Positions 19,555 to 28,664 of a stretch of 64,000 nt of DNA are shown here, one piece after another. How positions within the stretch are numbered: position 1 is the stretch's first letter; every line of letters begins with the position of its first letter. A program made the position numbers and the translations under genes. The notes beneath the pieces were generated by a model. The model saw nothing but the letters and a program-made list of their open reading frames with translations. It did no database searches and was not told the DNA's origin. The DNA comes from Pseudomonas botevensis (GTDB taxonomy: Bacteria; Pseudomonadota; Gammaproteobacteria; Pseudomonadales; Pseudomonadaceae), in assembly GCF_019145475.1 (NCBI RefSeq), contig NZ_JAHTKI010000004.1, forward strand, positions 186,001-250,000. The letters are read 5' to 3'.

Positions 19555-19591
19555 AAAGCAAAGGCGCCAGACCGTTAAATCTGGCGCCTTT
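19555..19591 (-). terminator. Terminator-like hairpin after tRNA-His (proximal copy)
   Basis: This is the same 12-bp stem AAAGGCGCCAGA / TCTGGCGCCTTT as at 19263-19297, with one loop difference. The following T-tract is shorter, so some read-through into tRNA-Leu and the distal tRNA-His is expected. Confidence 0.65.
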
Positions 19592-19598
19592 CGAAATA

Positions 19599-19674
19599 TG
19601 GGGTGGACGATGGGGATCGAACCCACGACAACGGGAGTCACAATCCCGTGCTCTACCAACTGAGCTACGCCCAC
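19599..19674 (-). tRNA. tRNA-His (GTG), proximal copy
   Basis: It is identical over its 76 bases to the copy at 19305-19380, with anticodon GTG. Flanking bases on both sides are also near-identical, showing a segmental duplication that carried the hairpin along. Confidence 0.96.
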
Positions 19675-19707
19675 CATATCGCGTTACTTGTGCCAAAGCT
19701 GCCAGAA

Positions 19708-19784
19708 TGGCGCACCCGGCAGGACTCGAACCTGCGACCATCCGCTTAGAAGGCGGATGCTCTATCCAGCTGAGCTACGGGCGC
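19708..19784 (-). tRNA. tRNA-Arg (TCT)
   Basis: This 77-base tRNA has acceptor GCGCCCG / CGGGTGC with one G-U pair, anticodon loop CTTCTAA with anticodon TCT, T-loop TTCGAGT and an encoded CCA. It is the first gene of the minus-strand Arg-His-Leu-His cluster, divergent from folD. Confidence 0.96.
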
Positions 19785-20059
19785 CTTGTTAATCTGTACC
19801 CTTGAAGGACTACAAACTAAGTGCTTTCCAGTTTCGCAGAACCTTGATTCCGCTCGACTTTCTTAACCAGTGCTAGGCTGTGCCCGACAAGTGCGACGAA
19901 TAGTATAGAGCCACCTGGAGACCGTCAAATCCTTTTTAAAAAAAATTCATTTAATTAAAGGAGTTAGGGGAATTTGCAGACCAAGCGCCTTTGCCCTCAC
20001 CGCCTGACATGCGAGAATGCGTTCTCTTTTTTTCCCCTCTCGATGGTTAATCACGCGCA

Positions 20060-20914
20060 ATGACTGCACAACTAATCGACGGCAAATCGATCGCCGCCAG
20101 CCTGCGCCAGCAGATCGCCCAACGAGTTGCCGAGCGTCGCCAGCAAGGCCTGCGCACTCCCGGCCTCGCGGTGATCCTGGTCGGCAGCGATCCTGCCTCT
20201 CAGGTTTATGTCTCGCACAAGCGTAAAGACTGTGAAGAGGTCGGCTTCCTCTCTCAAGCCTACGACCTGCCCTCCGACACCACCCAGCAGGCGCTGACCG
20301 ATCTGATCGATCGCCTGAACGATGACCCGGCAATCGACGGCGTCCTGCTTCAGTTGCCTCTGCCGGAACACCTGGACGCCTCCAAACTGCTGGAGCGCAT
20401 TCGTCCGGACAAGGACGTTGACGGTTTCCACCCTTATAACGTCGGTCGCCTGGCCCAGCGCATTCCGCTGCTGCGTCCATGCACTCCGAAAGGCATCATG
20501 ACCCTGCTGGAAAGCACCGGTGCGGACCTGTACGGGATGGACGCGGTGGTGGTCGGCGCTTCCAACATCGTCGGTCGCCCGATGGCGATGGAGCTGTTGC
20601 TGGCCGGCTGCACCGTGACCGTCACCCACCGTTTCACCAAGGATCTGGCTGGCCATGTCGGCCGTGCCGATCTGGTGGTGGTCGCTGCCGGCAAGCCGGG
20701 CCTGGTCAAGGGTGAGTGGATCAAGGAAGGCGCGATCGTGATCGACGTCGGCATCAACCGTCAGGACGACGGCAAACTGGTCGGTGACGTGGTGTACGAA
20801 ACCGCCCTGCCACGCGCTGGCTGGATCACCCCGGTGCCGGGCGGCGTTGGCCCGATGACCCGCGCCTGCCTGCTCGAAAACACGCTGTACGCAGCGGAAA
20901 CCCTGCACAGCTGA
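20060..20914 (+). CDS. folD: Bifunctional methylene-THF dehydrogenase / methenyl-THF cyclohydrolase
   Basis: This is a 284-residue cytoplasmic enzyme that interconverts 5,10-methylene-THF and 10-formyl-THF in one-carbon metabolism. Signature segments are [25 protein letters not shown], with the catalytic Lys in the YVxxK motif, and [28 protein letters not shown] and [18 protein letters not shown] for NADP binding. It ends with the conserved [11 protein letters not shown]. Its length matches the family. It is divergent from the tRNA cluster and followed by a terminator, so it is a single-gene unit. Confidence 0.98.
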   Translation: MTAQLIDGKSIAASLRQQIAQRVAERRQQGLRTPGLAVILVGSDPASQVYVSHKRKDCEEVGFLSQAYDLPSDTTQQALTDLIDRLNDDPAIDGVLLQLPLPEHLDASKLLERIRPDKDVDGFHPYNVGRLAQRIPLLRPCTPKGIMTLLESTGADLYGMDAVVVGASNIVGRPMAMELLLAGCTVTVTHRFTKDLAGHVGRADLVVVAAGKPGLVKGEWIKEGAIVIDVGINRQDDGKLVGDVVYETALPRAGWITPVPGGVGPMTRACLLENTLYAAETLHS

Positions 20915-20936
20915 GTCGTGTTTTCAGCCCTGTGAG

Positions 20937-20960
20937 AACCCCGCCCCGTGCGGGGTTTTT
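20937..20960 (+). terminator. Terminator of folD
   Basis: AACCCCG / CGGGGTT form the stem, followed by TTTTTC, 22 bp after the folD stop. Confidence 0.85.
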
Positions 20961-21144
20961 CATGCCCTCGAAAAAACCTTTACCGTTCGCCGGAAACCCC
21001 TATTTTTACAGGGCTTTTCACGACTTTTTCATGCCTCGCAAACAACCATCGACAGTTCTTCATCCATACTCCTAGAATGCGTCGTTTTTACGACACAGCC
21101 CGTTACAAATAACGACATATCCAACCTTTTATGAGTTCGCCCGC

Positions 21145-22083
21145 GTGAATATTCGTCTCTCGATCCTGAGCCTGGTTTTTGCATTTACAGGCACACTCCT
21201 CACGCCAACGGTCAACGCCGCCGAAACCACCGCCGCCCCGCGAGATGCTTCGCAACTGAAGATCGCTTCGGGCAGCGCTCTGCTGATGGATCTGCAGACC
21301 AACAAAGTCATCTATTCGAGCAACCCGGATGTGATCGTGCCGATTGCCTCCGTGAGCAAGTTGATGACCGGCCTGGTCGTGGTCGAAGCCCGCCAGAACA
21401 TGGACGAATGGATCAACGTCGATATCAGCAACACCCCGGAAATGAAAGGCGTGTTCTCCCGGGTCAAACTGAAAAGTGAACTGCCGCGTCGAGAGATGCT
21501 GCTGATCGCCCTGATGTCCTCGGAAAACCGCGCTGCCGCCAGCCTCGCTCATCACTATCCGGGCGGTTACGCCGCGTTTATCGCCGCAATGAACGCCAAG
21601 GCCAAGGCGCTGGGCATGACCAGCACGCACTTCGTGGAACCGACCGGCCTGTCGGAGCGCAACGTCTCCACCGCCCGCGACCTGAGCAAGCTGCTGATGG
21701 CGGCGCAGAAACACCCGATCCTCAGCGAGCTGACCACCACCAAGGAAAAGACCGTTTCGTTCCGCAAACCCAACTACACCCTGGGTTTCCGCAACACCGA
21801 TCACCTGGTCAACAAAGCCGACTGGGACATCAAGATCACCAAAACCGGTTTCACCAACCCGGCCGGTCATTGCCTGGTACTGGTAACCAGAATGGGTAAC
21901 CGCCCGGTGGCGCTGGTGATTCTTGATGCGTTCGGCAAGTACACCCATTTTGCCGATGCGAGCCGCATTCGCAGCTGGGTCGAAACCGGCCGCAGCACCA
22001 ACGTGCCGGCCGTGGCTCAGCAATACAAGGCCGAGAAAAACCTCAAGGGCCGCCAGAGCGGCGTGGTCGAAGCCTCCAAGTAA
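21145..22083 (+). CDS. pbpG: D-alanyl-D-alanine endopeptidase (PBP7 type)
   Basis: This 312-residue penicillin-binding protein cleaves peptide cross-links in peptidoglycan. The start is GTG 21145, giving a signal peptide ([19 protein letters not shown], cut near VNA-AE). The three serine-peptidase motifs are present: SVSK in [14 protein letters not shown] in [12 protein letters not shown], and KTG in [14 protein letters not shown]. The latter two with [10 protein letters not shown] are typical of PbpG rather than of carboxypeptidases. A terminator follows 15 bp after the stop. It stands alone downstream of folD. Confidence 0.95.
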   Translation: MNIRLSILSLVFAFTGTLLTPTVNAAETTAAPRDASQLKIASGSALLMDLQTNKVIYSSNPDVIVPIASVSKLMTGLVVVEARQNMDEWINVDISNTPEMKGVFSRVKLKSELPRREMLLIALMSSENRAAASLAHHYPGGYAAFIAAMNAKAKALGMTSTHFVEPTGLSERNVSTARDLSKLLMAAQKHPILSELTTTKEKTVSFRKPNYTLGFRNTDHLVNKADWDIKITKTGFTNPAGHCLVLVTRMGNRPVALVILDAFGKYTHFADASRIRSWVETGRSTNVPAVAQQYKAEKNLKGRQSGVVEASK

Positions 22084-22097
22084 CGCGTGCCCCAAGC

Positions 22098-22127
22098 AAA
22101 AGCCCCGAACATTCGGGGCTTTTTTTC
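22098..22127 (+). terminator. Terminator of pbpG
   Basis: AGCCCCGAA / TTCGGGGCT with a 2-base loop, followed by TTTTTTT. It could also limit transcription arriving on the minus strand from the small acidic protein genes. Confidence 0.88.
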
Positions 22128-22137
22128 GTCTGCCGGT

Positions 22138-22344
22138 TCAGTCGTTGGGCAGCGGCATTTCGTCATCGTCGGGAATGCCGTCTCCGGCACCGGGGTCACG
22201 CGAGCGCTCCGGCGTCACCACTGCCGGGCGCGCCAGCGGATCGCGCAGCGGACTGTCCGGATCCAGCACCGGATCTACCTCAGGCTCCGGCGTGGTTGGC
22301 ACACTGTCAGGTTTGTGGTCGTCAAAACTCGAATCGGTACTCAT
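22138..22344 (-). CDS. 68-residue acidic Pro/Asp-rich protein
   Basis: This small frame starts at ATG 22344 (MSTDSSFDDHKPDSVPTT), with the ribosome site GAGGTG five bases before. It is rich in Asp, Pro and Glu (LDPDSPLRDPLA, DGIPDDDEMPLPND), with no hydrophobic segment, so it is likely intrinsically disordered and cytoplasmic. It lies 12 bp after another 68-residue gene of similar composition on the same strand; both carry a DPDSP element. Function unknown. Coding is supported by the ribosome site and the biased composition. Confidence 0.6.
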   Translation of the reverse strand: MSTDSSFDDHKPDSVPTTPEPEVDPVLDPDSPLRDPLARPAVVTPERSRDPGAGDGIPDDDEMPLPND

Positions 22345-22356
22345 GTGCACCTCACA

Positions 22357-22563
22357 TCAAGGCTTGAGATTGCCCAGCGGGTCGTAGGGTTTGGCCGGGC
22401 GTTTACGGTCATCGTCCGGCTGGATGTCTTGCGGGGCCTTGGCCGGGCCGGTCGGGTCGACTTGCGGATCGTCCAAATCCGGAGAGTCCGGATCGAACCC
22501 AAGGTCATCGCCGCTCGAATGCTCGGACGAATGCGGACCGCTGGGAGAAGGTGGGATTGCCAT
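22357..22563 (-). CDS. 68-residue acidic Pro/Asp-rich protein, upstream of its look-alike
   Basis: This small frame starts at ATG 22563 (MAIPPSPSGPHSSEHSSGDD), with a full AGGAGG ribosome site five bases before; the alternative start six codons upstream overlaps that site. It carries FDPDSPDLDDPQVDP in its middle and ends PYDPLGNLKP. It has no transmembrane or signal segment. It probably forms a two-gene transcript with the next 68-residue gene, which may be a diverged duplicate. Function unknown. Confidence 0.62.
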   Translation of the reverse strand: MAIPPSPSGPHSSEHSSGDDLGFDPDSPDLDDPQVDPTGPAKAPQDIQPDDDRKRPAKPYDPLGNLKP

Positions 22564-22657
22564 GTTCGCCTCCTGGGACATGGCCCGGAAATACCGGGCA
22601 CTTCCCTTTCAGAGACTCGCCATCCACCGAGGTGCCCGGCAGATGACGAACGGAGCG

Positions 22658-23329
22658 TCAGTGCGCGGCCAAGGCTTTCCTCGCCTGCGCAGCTTCCCGC
22701 TCCTGCCCGGTCTGCGCCAGCTCATCGGCGGCCTTGAGCCAGCGCTGCTGATCGACGGCTGCCGGAATCTGTGAAGGCTTCTGGATCAAAACCGCCCAAC
22801 CGCCCGACTTCTCGAAAGCCGACTCAAAAGCACTGAAGCTCATCAATTCGCGACGATTCATCCCGGCCCGCAGCAAGACCTTCTGCTTCTGCCGGTCGTA
22901 GCCGGAGAGTATCGCGTAACGGGGTTCGGCCCAGAATGCCGAACCTTCGCTGAAACGCACCATCACCGGATAACCGGCGGCAACCTGAGTCAGCAACGCC
23001 GGCAGCCGGTTGTCCAGCGGATAGACCACCATGCCGTATTCACGGGCGAGGTTCTGCATATTCTGTTGCAGCTTGTCCTCGGCACCTGGCAGATGCAGCG
23101 GCTTTTCCAGCAATCCCGGGGTAATCACGATGCCCTGCTGCGACAGCAGGCTCGCCAGTACTTGCGGCCCGCTCTGATGCGCCTCGCCCCGGTAGAAGGT
23201 GCCGCTGAGCTCGACCCGCTCCGGCAGACGCTTGACCTCCGGCGCCACGCTGCCCGCACACCCCGCCAGACTTGCGACGCAACCCGCCACCAGCAACGCC
23301 GCGCGAATCCGAGAAAATAGCTGCTCCAT
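22658..23329 (-). CDS. C39-peptidase-fold lipoprotein without catalytic Cys/His
   Basis: This is a 223-residue predicted lipoprotein: signal peptide with lipobox SLAGC near residue 24. The mature part resembles the C39 papain-like peptidase fold. The motif normally read as QCGPAALA is HQSGPQVLASLLSQQG, with Ser for the nucleophilic Cys. The region normally read as HYAVVVGYD is RYAILSGYDRQKQKVLL, with Arg for the catalytic His. A C-terminal helical extension of about 50 residues resembles a TPR tail. It is therefore likely a binding or scaffold protein of the envelope. ATG 23329 follows AGAGAGTGAAG. It may be co-transcribed with the two small acidic genes downstream. Confidence 0.75.
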   Translation of the reverse strand: MEQLFSRIRAALLVAGCVASLAGCAGSVAPEVKRLPERVELSGTFYRGEAHQSGPQVLASLLSQQGIVITPGLLEKPLHLPGAEDKLQQNMQNLAREYGMVVYPLDNRLPALLTQVAAGYPVMVRFSEGSAFWAEPRYAILSGYDRQKQKVLLRAGMNRRELMSFSAFESAFEKSGGWAVLIQKPSQIPAAVDQQRWLKAADELAQTGQEREAAQARKALAAH

Positions 23330-23577
23330 CTTCACTCTCTTGATCAGTTGCCGGTCATCGTGCTCCGGCTTGGCCGACGATCATAGGACGGCGCACGCCT
23401 GCGGTATAGCTTTAAACCGCAGACTCATCGACTGCATAGAGCGAACTGATTGGTCACCACCGACCTTTGGTCAATAGCCTGAAACACCTCATTGACTAGA
23501 CTGTCAGTGAAACAGAGCGATTTGCGAAAAGTGTGCGCCCGAGCCAGTCCAGAGCTGCCGGGCAAAAGGAGGCACCG

Positions 23578-23745
23578 ATGAGCCTGACCATGACCATCGT
23601 AATGTTGATTGCCGGCTGGCTGGCCGTGGCGGCCGCCATGTTGTGGGGCGTTTTGCGCATTTCCCGGCGCCACCATCACCCTGTACCACCCGCCAGAACG
23701 GAAAAACGCGAGAAGCATCCAGCGCGCCCAGCGACTGCGCACTGA
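23578..23745 (+). CDS. 55-residue single-pass membrane protein
   Basis: This small frame starts at ATG 23578 with the ribosome site AAGGAGG a few bases upstream. One transmembrane helix fills residues about 4-25 (TMTIVMLIAGWLAVAAAMLWGV), followed by a basic histidine-rich tail (RISRRHHHPVPPARTEKREKH) that should face the cytoplasm. A bidirectional terminator lies 30 bp after the stop. I do not recognise the family. The ribosome site, membrane helix and terminator together support a real gene. Confidence 0.62.
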   Translation: MSLTMTIVMLIAGWLAVAAAMLWGVLRISRRHHHPVPPARTEKREKHPARPATAH

Positions 23746-23771
23746 TTTCCTCAAACAAAAATTCCTCAAAC

Positions 23772-23804
23772 AAAAAAAGGCCGCCTCTTCAGGCGGCCTT
23801 TTTA
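23772..23804. terminator. Bidirectional terminator
   Basis: AAAAAAAGGCCGCCT / AGGCGGCCTTTTT around CTTC, with A- and T-runs on both sides. It serves the small membrane protein gene on plus and the TerC gene on minus. Confidence 0.88.
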
Positions 23805-23819
23805 TTGGTGGGTCAGCGA

Positions 23820-24569
23820 TCAAGCCTGCGCTGCCAGCTTCTTCTGCCTGGCGCGGCGCGACATCATGTTCAGCACCTCGATCGCAGCCGAGAAGGCCAT
23901 GGCGGCATACACATAACCTTTCGGTACATGGGCGCCGAAGCCTTCGGCGATCAGCGTCATGCCGATCATGATCAGGAAGCCCAGGGCGAGCATCACCACC
24001 GTCGGGTTATCGTTGATGAATTTGGCCAGCGGATCAGCCGCCAGCAACATCACCAACACCGAAACCACTACCGCAATAATCATGATCGGCAAGTGTTCGG
24101 TCATGCCGACCGCCGTGATGATGCTGTCGATCGAGAACACCATGTCGAGCATCAGGATCTGGCCGATTGCGGCGGCGAAGCCCAGGGTCACCTGCGAGGT
24201 CACGGTCTTCGGATCATCCGGTGCCGGGTCCATGCTGTGATGGATCTCGGTCGTGGCTTTCCAGACCAGGAACAGGCCACCGGCGATCAGGATCATGTCC
24301 TTCCAGGAGAACGCCTGGCCGAGGATCTCGATGACCGGCGCGGTCAGCTGCACAATGAACGCGATGGTGCTCAACAGACCCAGACGCAGGATCAGCGCCA
24401 TGCCGATACCAATGCGGCGAGCCTTTTGCCGGTGCTGCTCGGGCAACTTGTTGGTCAGGATCGAGATAAAGATCAGGTTATCGATGCCGAGCACGATTTC
24501 CATCACCACCAGTGTGGCCAAAGCAACCCAGGCGGTAGGGCTGGCGGCGAGTTCTAACAGATATTCCAT
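23820..24569 (-). CDS. TerC-family integral membrane protein
   Basis: This 249-residue protein of the TerC / YgdQ-YoaE family has about seven transmembrane helices. The family's acidic membrane motifs are visible: [11 protein letters not shown] in helix 1 and [16 protein letters not shown] in the middle, both with the conserved Asp residues. These have been linked to metal-ion (Mn, Ca) export during secretion in other bacteria. A basic C-terminal tail [13 protein letters not shown] is cytoplasmic. There is no fused CBS or CorC domain, so this is the short form. It is followed by a shared terminator, with a small lipoprotein gene just upstream. Confidence 0.88.
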   Translation of the reverse strand: MEYLLELAASPTAWVALATLVVMEIVLGIDNLIFISILTNKLPEQHRQKARRIGIGMALILRLGLLSTIAFIVQLTAPVIEILGQAFSWKDMILIAGGLFLVWKATTEIHHSMDPAPDDPKTVTSQVTLGFAAAIGQILMLDMVFSIDSIITAVGMTEHLPIMIIAVVVSVLVMLLAADPLAKFINDNPTVVMLALGFLIMIGMTLIAEGFGAHVPKGYVYAAMAFSAAIEVLNMMSRRARQKKLAAQA

Positions 24570-24598
24570 GGGTCAGTCCTGACTCTGTGTAAGACGTT

Positions 24599-24838
24599 TT
24601 AGATTTCCTGGGAGGACGATTCGGTTTTTTCGTCGTCTTCTTTCGGTTCTTTCTGGCTGATCAGATTGCCGGTGGCATCACTCAGTGCCTGTTCGGCAGC
24701 TTTGTGGGTGTCATCGATTGCCTGTTTGGCCGCCTCGGCCGCCTGCCCCATCAATTGCTGGGCGCTTTTTTCAGCCTGGTCACAACCGGCCAGAACCAGT
24801 AAAGACGCAAACAGCAATGCTGTGGTTTTGAGTTTCAT
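24599..24838 (-). CDS. 79-residue predicted lipoprotein, Ala-rich helix
   Basis: The signal peptide ends in lipobox VLAGC (Cys 19). The mature part is a single alanine-rich amphipathic helix (KSAQQLMGQAAEAAKQAIDD) followed by an acidic tail. The size and pattern recall small outer-membrane or periplasmic lipoproteins of the Lpp-like or entericidin kinds, but I cannot place it. It is 29 bp upstream of the TerC-family gene on the same strand, so co-transcription is likely. The divergent neighbour is a NhaR-type regulator. Confidence 0.72.
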   Translation of the reverse strand: MKLKTTALLFASLLVLAGCDQAEKSAQQLMGQAAEAAKQAIDDTHKAAEQALSDATGNLISQKEPKEDDEKTESSSQEI

Positions 24839-24973
24839 GATGTTTCCTTCGATTGCTCAGACCGGGCCACGCAGGCCGCTTGTCGATGGCTGGGCATTCT
24901 AGAGAGGCGAACACTTCAGGAAAATTCGTATTTTTAGCGTCTATACTTCGGTTTTCACGAACTGAAGACCGCC

Positions 24974-25873
24974 ATGCTCAATTACCGCCAACTGCACTAC
25001 TTCTGGGTCGTCGCCAAGACCGGCAGCATCGTGCGCGCCTGTGAGCAACTGAACCTGACTCCGCAAACCATCAGCGGGCAGATTTCCCTGCTGGAACAGA
25101 CTTATGGCATCGAGTTGTTTCAACGCGTCGGCCGGCAACTCGAACTCACCGAAGCCGGACGCCAGGCCCTGCCCTACGCCGAGCAGATGTTCCAGATCGG
25201 CGGCGAGCTGGAACTGATGCTCCGCGCCCAGCCCAACGAACAGCAGATCCTCTTTCGCGTCGGCGTGGCCGATGTGGTGCCCAAATCCATCGTCTATCGC
25301 CTGATCGCGCCGACCATGGAGCTGAACGAACCCCTGCGCATCACCTGTCGCGAGGACAAGCTCGAACGGTTATTGGCGGACCTGGCGATCCAGCGCCTGG
25401 ACCTTGTGATCTCCGACAGCCCGATGCCTTCGCACCTGGACATCAAGGGCTACAGCCAGAGGCTCGGGGAGTGCGGCATCAGTTTCTTCGCCACCGCAGA
25501 ACTGGCCGCGCAGTACGGGCAAGATTTCCCCCGCAGCCTGAACGGCGCGCCGCTGTTGATTCCCGGCGCGGAAACCGTGGTGCGCAGCCGTTTGCAGCGC
25601 TGGTTCGCCGAGCAGCAGATCCAGCCCAGAATCGTCGGGGAGTTCGATGACAGCGCCTTGATGCAGGCATTCGGCCAATCCGGCAGCGGGATATTCATTG
25701 GCCCGAGCGTGATCGCCGAAGAAGTGAAGCGCCAGTACAGCGTCGAGCTGATCGGCCAGACCGACGCGGTGAGCGAGTCGTTCTATGCGATTTCGGTGGA
25801 GCGCAAGGTCAAGCACCCCGGCATCGTTGCGATTACCGAAGGTGCCCGACGCGAGCTGTTTACCGCGTTATGA
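24974..25873 (+). CDS. nhaR: NhaR-type LysR-family regulator
   Basis: This is a 299-residue LysR-family activator resembling NhaR. The N-terminus MLNYRQLHYFWVVAKTGSIV and TPQTISGQISLLEQTYGIELF match the NhaR DNA-binding domain closely. NhaR in E. coli activates the sodium-proton antiporter gene nhaA in response to sodium. No nhaA is in the window, so the target is likely the divergent lipoprotein-terC pair or a distant gene. Its stop overlaps the stop of the convergent MFS gene by six bases. Confidence 0.85.
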   Translation: MLNYRQLHYFWVVAKTGSIVRACEQLNLTPQTISGQISLLEQTYGIELFQRVGRQLELTEAGRQALPYAEQMFQIGGELELMLRAQPNEQQILFRVGVADVVPKSIVYRLIAPTMELNEPLRITCREDKLERLLADLAIQRLDLVISDSPMPSHLDIKGYSQRLGECGISFFATAELAAQYGQDFPRSLNGAPLLIPGAETVVRSRLQRWFAEQQIQPRIVGEFDDSALMQAFGQSGSGIFIGPSVIAEEVKRQYSVELIGQTDAVSESFYAISVERKVKHPGIVAITEGARRELFTAL

Positions 25874-27031
25874 CGCCTCGGCGCAGTGGGCCGGCGGATT
25901 GAACGCCATCAAAACCATGGCGAGGAAGATCGACAGCAGAATGAAGCCGGCAGCGGCAAAACCGAGGAAGCCCAGGCCGGCGCTGTCGATCACCCGACCG
26001 CCAATCATCGCGCCCAGACCGATCCCCAGGTTCGCCCCGGCGATGTTCAGTGAGGCGGCAAAGGCCGGCGCTTGCGGCGCAGCCTTCATCAGTCGCACGT
26101 GACTGACCAGGAACAACGCTGCCTGGGTCACGCCCCAGATGCCCATCGCTGCCGCCAGCCCCAGCGGCGAATGGATGTTCGGCACCAGAGCCACCATGCC
26201 GGCGATCATGAACGCGCAGAACATCATCGACGCCACCAGCGGATGGCGATCCACCGCGCGCCCGCCCAGCGAGTTGCCGATCAGCCCGACCGCACCGAAG
26301 CCCATCAGGCACCAGCCGACCACCGTGCCGTTGAACCCGGCCAGGCGCTCGAGAATGTCCGCCAGATAGGTGTAAGCGGTGAACATGCCGCTGAACACCA
26401 GAATCGACAGCAGCACATGGCCGATCATCAACGGGCTGCGCAGGATCTTGAACTGCGAGCGGAAGCTGACCTGATGCTGGTGCAGGCTGGTTTTCGGCAG
26501 ATAGACGAACAGCAGCAGGGCTTTGGCGAACGCGATTACCGCAAGAATCGCGAACGCACTGCGCCAGCCGAACGCATCGGAAATCAGCGTGCCGACCGGA
26601 ATGCCGAACACGGTGGCGCAGACGATGCCGAAGCCGATCTTGGCGATGGCGCGGCCGGCGTAGTCCGGGCCGACGATGTCCACCGCCGTTTCGCTGGCCA
26701 GTGCCCAGAACACCGGCAAACCCAACGCCGGGATCAGTCGGGCAAACGCCATGACCCAGATGTTCGGCGCCAATGCCGCCACGGTATTCGCCAGACCGAA
26801 CATGATCAGGATCGTGATGAACAGCCTGCGCCGTTCGAAGCGGGCAAAATACGCAGTCAGGAACGGGCCGAACATCGCCACGGTGAACGCGAACAATGTC
26901 ACCAGCAAACCGGCCTGGGGAATGGTGACTTCCAGGTCGCGGGCGATCGCCGGCAGCAGGCCGACGATGATGAATTCCGTGGTCAGCACCGTGAATCCGG
27001 CGGCGGACAGCAGAAGGATGGGCAACAGCAT
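25868..27031 (-). CDS. MFS transporter, drug/sugar-efflux type (DHA1)
   Basis: This is a 387-residue, 12-helix major facilitator of the AraJ/YdhP-like DHA1 class. The first helix carries TEFIIVGLLPAIARDL, the signature of this class, and the helix 2-3 loop has YFARFERRRLF. ATG 27031 (MLLPILLLSAAGFTVLTTEF) follows a CTGGAG ribosome site; the open frame extends 37 codons further, but without a transporter-like sequence. Substrate unknown. It is convergent with the NhaR-type gene and divergent from sstT. Confidence 0.86.
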   Translation of the reverse strand: MLLPILLLSAAGFTVLTTEFIIVGLLPAIARDLEVTIPQAGLLVTLFAFTVAMFGPFLTAYFARFERRRLFITILIMFGLANTVAALAPNIWVMAFARLIPALGLPVFWALASETAVDIVGPDYAGRAIAKIGFGIVCATVFGIPVGTLISDAFGWRSAFAILAVIAFAKALLLFVYLPKTSLHQHQVSFRSQFKILRSPLMIGHVLLSILVFSGMFTAYTYLADILERLAGFNGTVVGWCLMGFGAVGLIGNSLGGRAVDRHPLVASMMFCAFMIAGMVALVPNIHSPLGLAAAMGIWGVTQAALFLVSHVRLMKAAPQAPAFAASLNIAGANLGIGLGAMIGGRVIDSAGLGFLGFAAAGFILLSIFLAMVLMAFNPPAHCAEAS

Positions 27032-27368
27032 GGGAAACTCCAGCAAAACGACGACACCAGCGATGACCCGGAGGCCCGCTGGCAGAACTTGAAAATAAGG
27101 ATGCGCGATCTTAACAGAGAGTTCCCGGACTGACTTGCACAAACCTGTCTATCTTGCCCGACGCTCGGGCGGCAGATCGTCACACGTCTGAAGGATAAAG
27201 CCTGCGCTGTGATAAAGTCCGCGCCCTGCAAAACGTACACCCTGTTCAACGCGCTGTTTCATGGCGTTGATTGCGCGTCAGCCCCTTCGGTTCGTACCTG
27301 TGGCCTGCCCCCGATTTACCACCGGTTTCACGTAACCTTGCACCCTATAAAAAGTCAGAGATGCCGTT
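27032..27368. other. 337-bp region between the MFS gene and sstT
   Basis: No gene is seen. It should contain the promoters of both divergent genes. A short inverted repeat CCCGACGCTCGGG lies near 27157-27169. The 100 bp before sstT are GC-rich and could be a structured leader, but I recognise no riboswitch. Confidence 0.4.
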
Positions 27369-28601
27369 ATGACCGCTTCATCCCCTTCTCTATTGCACCG
27401 CCTGAAAAACCTCAGCCTGGTCACGCAGATCCTGATCGGCCTGATTGCCGGTATCGCCCTGGCGCTGTTCGCCCCGGACGCGGCGAAAGGCACTGCGTTT
27501 ATCGGCAAGGTATTCGTCTCGGCCCTGAAAGCCGTGGCACCGATCCTGGTGTTCGTACTGGTGATGGCCTCGATTGCCAACCACAAGCACGGCCAGGAAA
27601 CCCATATCCGGCCGATCCTGTTCCTGTATTTGCTGGGCACCTTCGGTGCGGCGGTCGTGGCCGTCGTTGCCAGCACGATGTTCCCGTCGAGCCTGGTACT
27701 GTCCACCGACAACGTCGCGGTGACGGCACCGGGCGGCATCGGCGAAGTCCTGCAAAGCCTGTTGCTGAGCGTGGTCGACAACCCGGTGAGCGCCCTGATG
27801 AACGCCAACTTCATCGGCATTCTGGCCTGGGCGATCGGCATGGGCGTCGCGATTCGCCATGCCGGCGACACCACCCGCGAAGTCGTCAGCGACCTGTCCA
27901 ACGGCGTGACGCTGATCGTGCGCGTCGTGATCCGCTTTGCGCCGCTGGGGATTTTCGGCCTGGTGGCTTCGACCCTCGCCACCTCCGGTTTCGGCGCACT
28001 GGTCGGCTACGCACACCTGCTGGCGGTGCTGCTCGGCTGCATGTTGTTCGTGGCGCTGGTGATGAACCCGCTGATCGTGTTCTGGAAACTGCGCCGCAAC
28101 CCATACCCGCTGACGCTCAAATGCCTGCGCGAAAGCGGCATCACCGCGTTTTTCACCCGCAGTTCGGCGGCGAACATTCCGGTCAACCTGGAACTGAGCA
28201 AGCGTCTGGGCCTGCATGAAGACACGTATTCGGTATCGATCCCGCTCGGTGCCACCATCAACATGGCCGGCGCCTCGATCACCATCACCGTGCTGACCCT
28301 GGCGGCGGTGCACACCCTGGGCATTGCCGTGGACATTCCGACCGCCATCCTGCTCAGCGTGGTCGCGGCAATCTGCGCCTGCGGTGCGTCGGGAGTGGCG
28401 GGTGGTTCGCTGTTGCTGATTCCGCTGGCGTGCAGCCTGTTTGGCATTCCGAGCGAGATCGCCATGCAGGTGGTCGCGGTGGGCTTCATCATCGGGGTGT
28501 TGCAGGATTCGGCCGAGACGGCGTTGAACTCGTCGACTGACGTCCTGTTTACCGCCGCGGCCTGCCTGGGCGAAGAACAGAAAGCCCAGCGTCCGGCGTA
28601 A
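27369..28601 (+). CDS. sstT: Serine/threonine:sodium symporter
   Basis: This is a 410-residue dicarboxylate/amino acid:cation symporter of the SstT branch, importing serine and threonine with sodium across the inner membrane. Family features are the re-entrant serine-rich segment [44 protein letters not shown] and the second hairpin [25 protein letters not shown]. The end has the [20 protein letters not shown] segment for ion and substrate binding. Its length fits SstT (about 410). A strong terminator follows. Confidence 0.95.
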   Translation: MTASSPSLLHRLKNLSLVTQILIGLIAGIALALFAPDAAKGTAFIGKVFVSALKAVAPILVFVLVMASIANHKHGQETHIRPILFLYLLGTFGAAVVAVVASTMFPSSLVLSTDNVAVTAPGGIGEVLQSLLLSVVDNPVSALMNANFIGILAWAIGMGVAIRHAGDTTREVVSDLSNGVTLIVRVVIRFAPLGIFGLVASTLATSGFGALVGYAHLLAVLLGCMLFVALVMNPLIVFWKLRRNPYPLTLKCLRESGITAFFTRSSAANIPVNLELSKRLGLHEDTYSVSIPLGATINMAGASITITVLTLAAVHTLGIAVDIPTAILLSVVAAICACGASGVAGGSLLLIPLACSLFGIPSEIAMQVVAVGFIIGVLQDSAETALNSSTDVLFTAAACLGEEQKAQRPA

Positions 28602-28611
28602 ATACCGCGAA

Positions 28612-28651
28612 CAAAAAGCCCGCCAAGGCGCAAACCTTGGCGGGCTTTTTC
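28612..28651. terminator. Bidirectional terminator after sstT
   Basis: AGCCCGCCAAGG / CCTTGGCGGGCT with A- and T-runs on both sides; it also serves the convergent DUF1993 gene. Confidence 0.87.
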
Positions 28652-28664
28652 GTTACCGGGTGTT

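Noticed and set aside
24974..25873. Sodium-proton antiporter operon with nhaR
   Set aside because: No nhaA-like gene lies in the window; only the regulator resemblance is supported.
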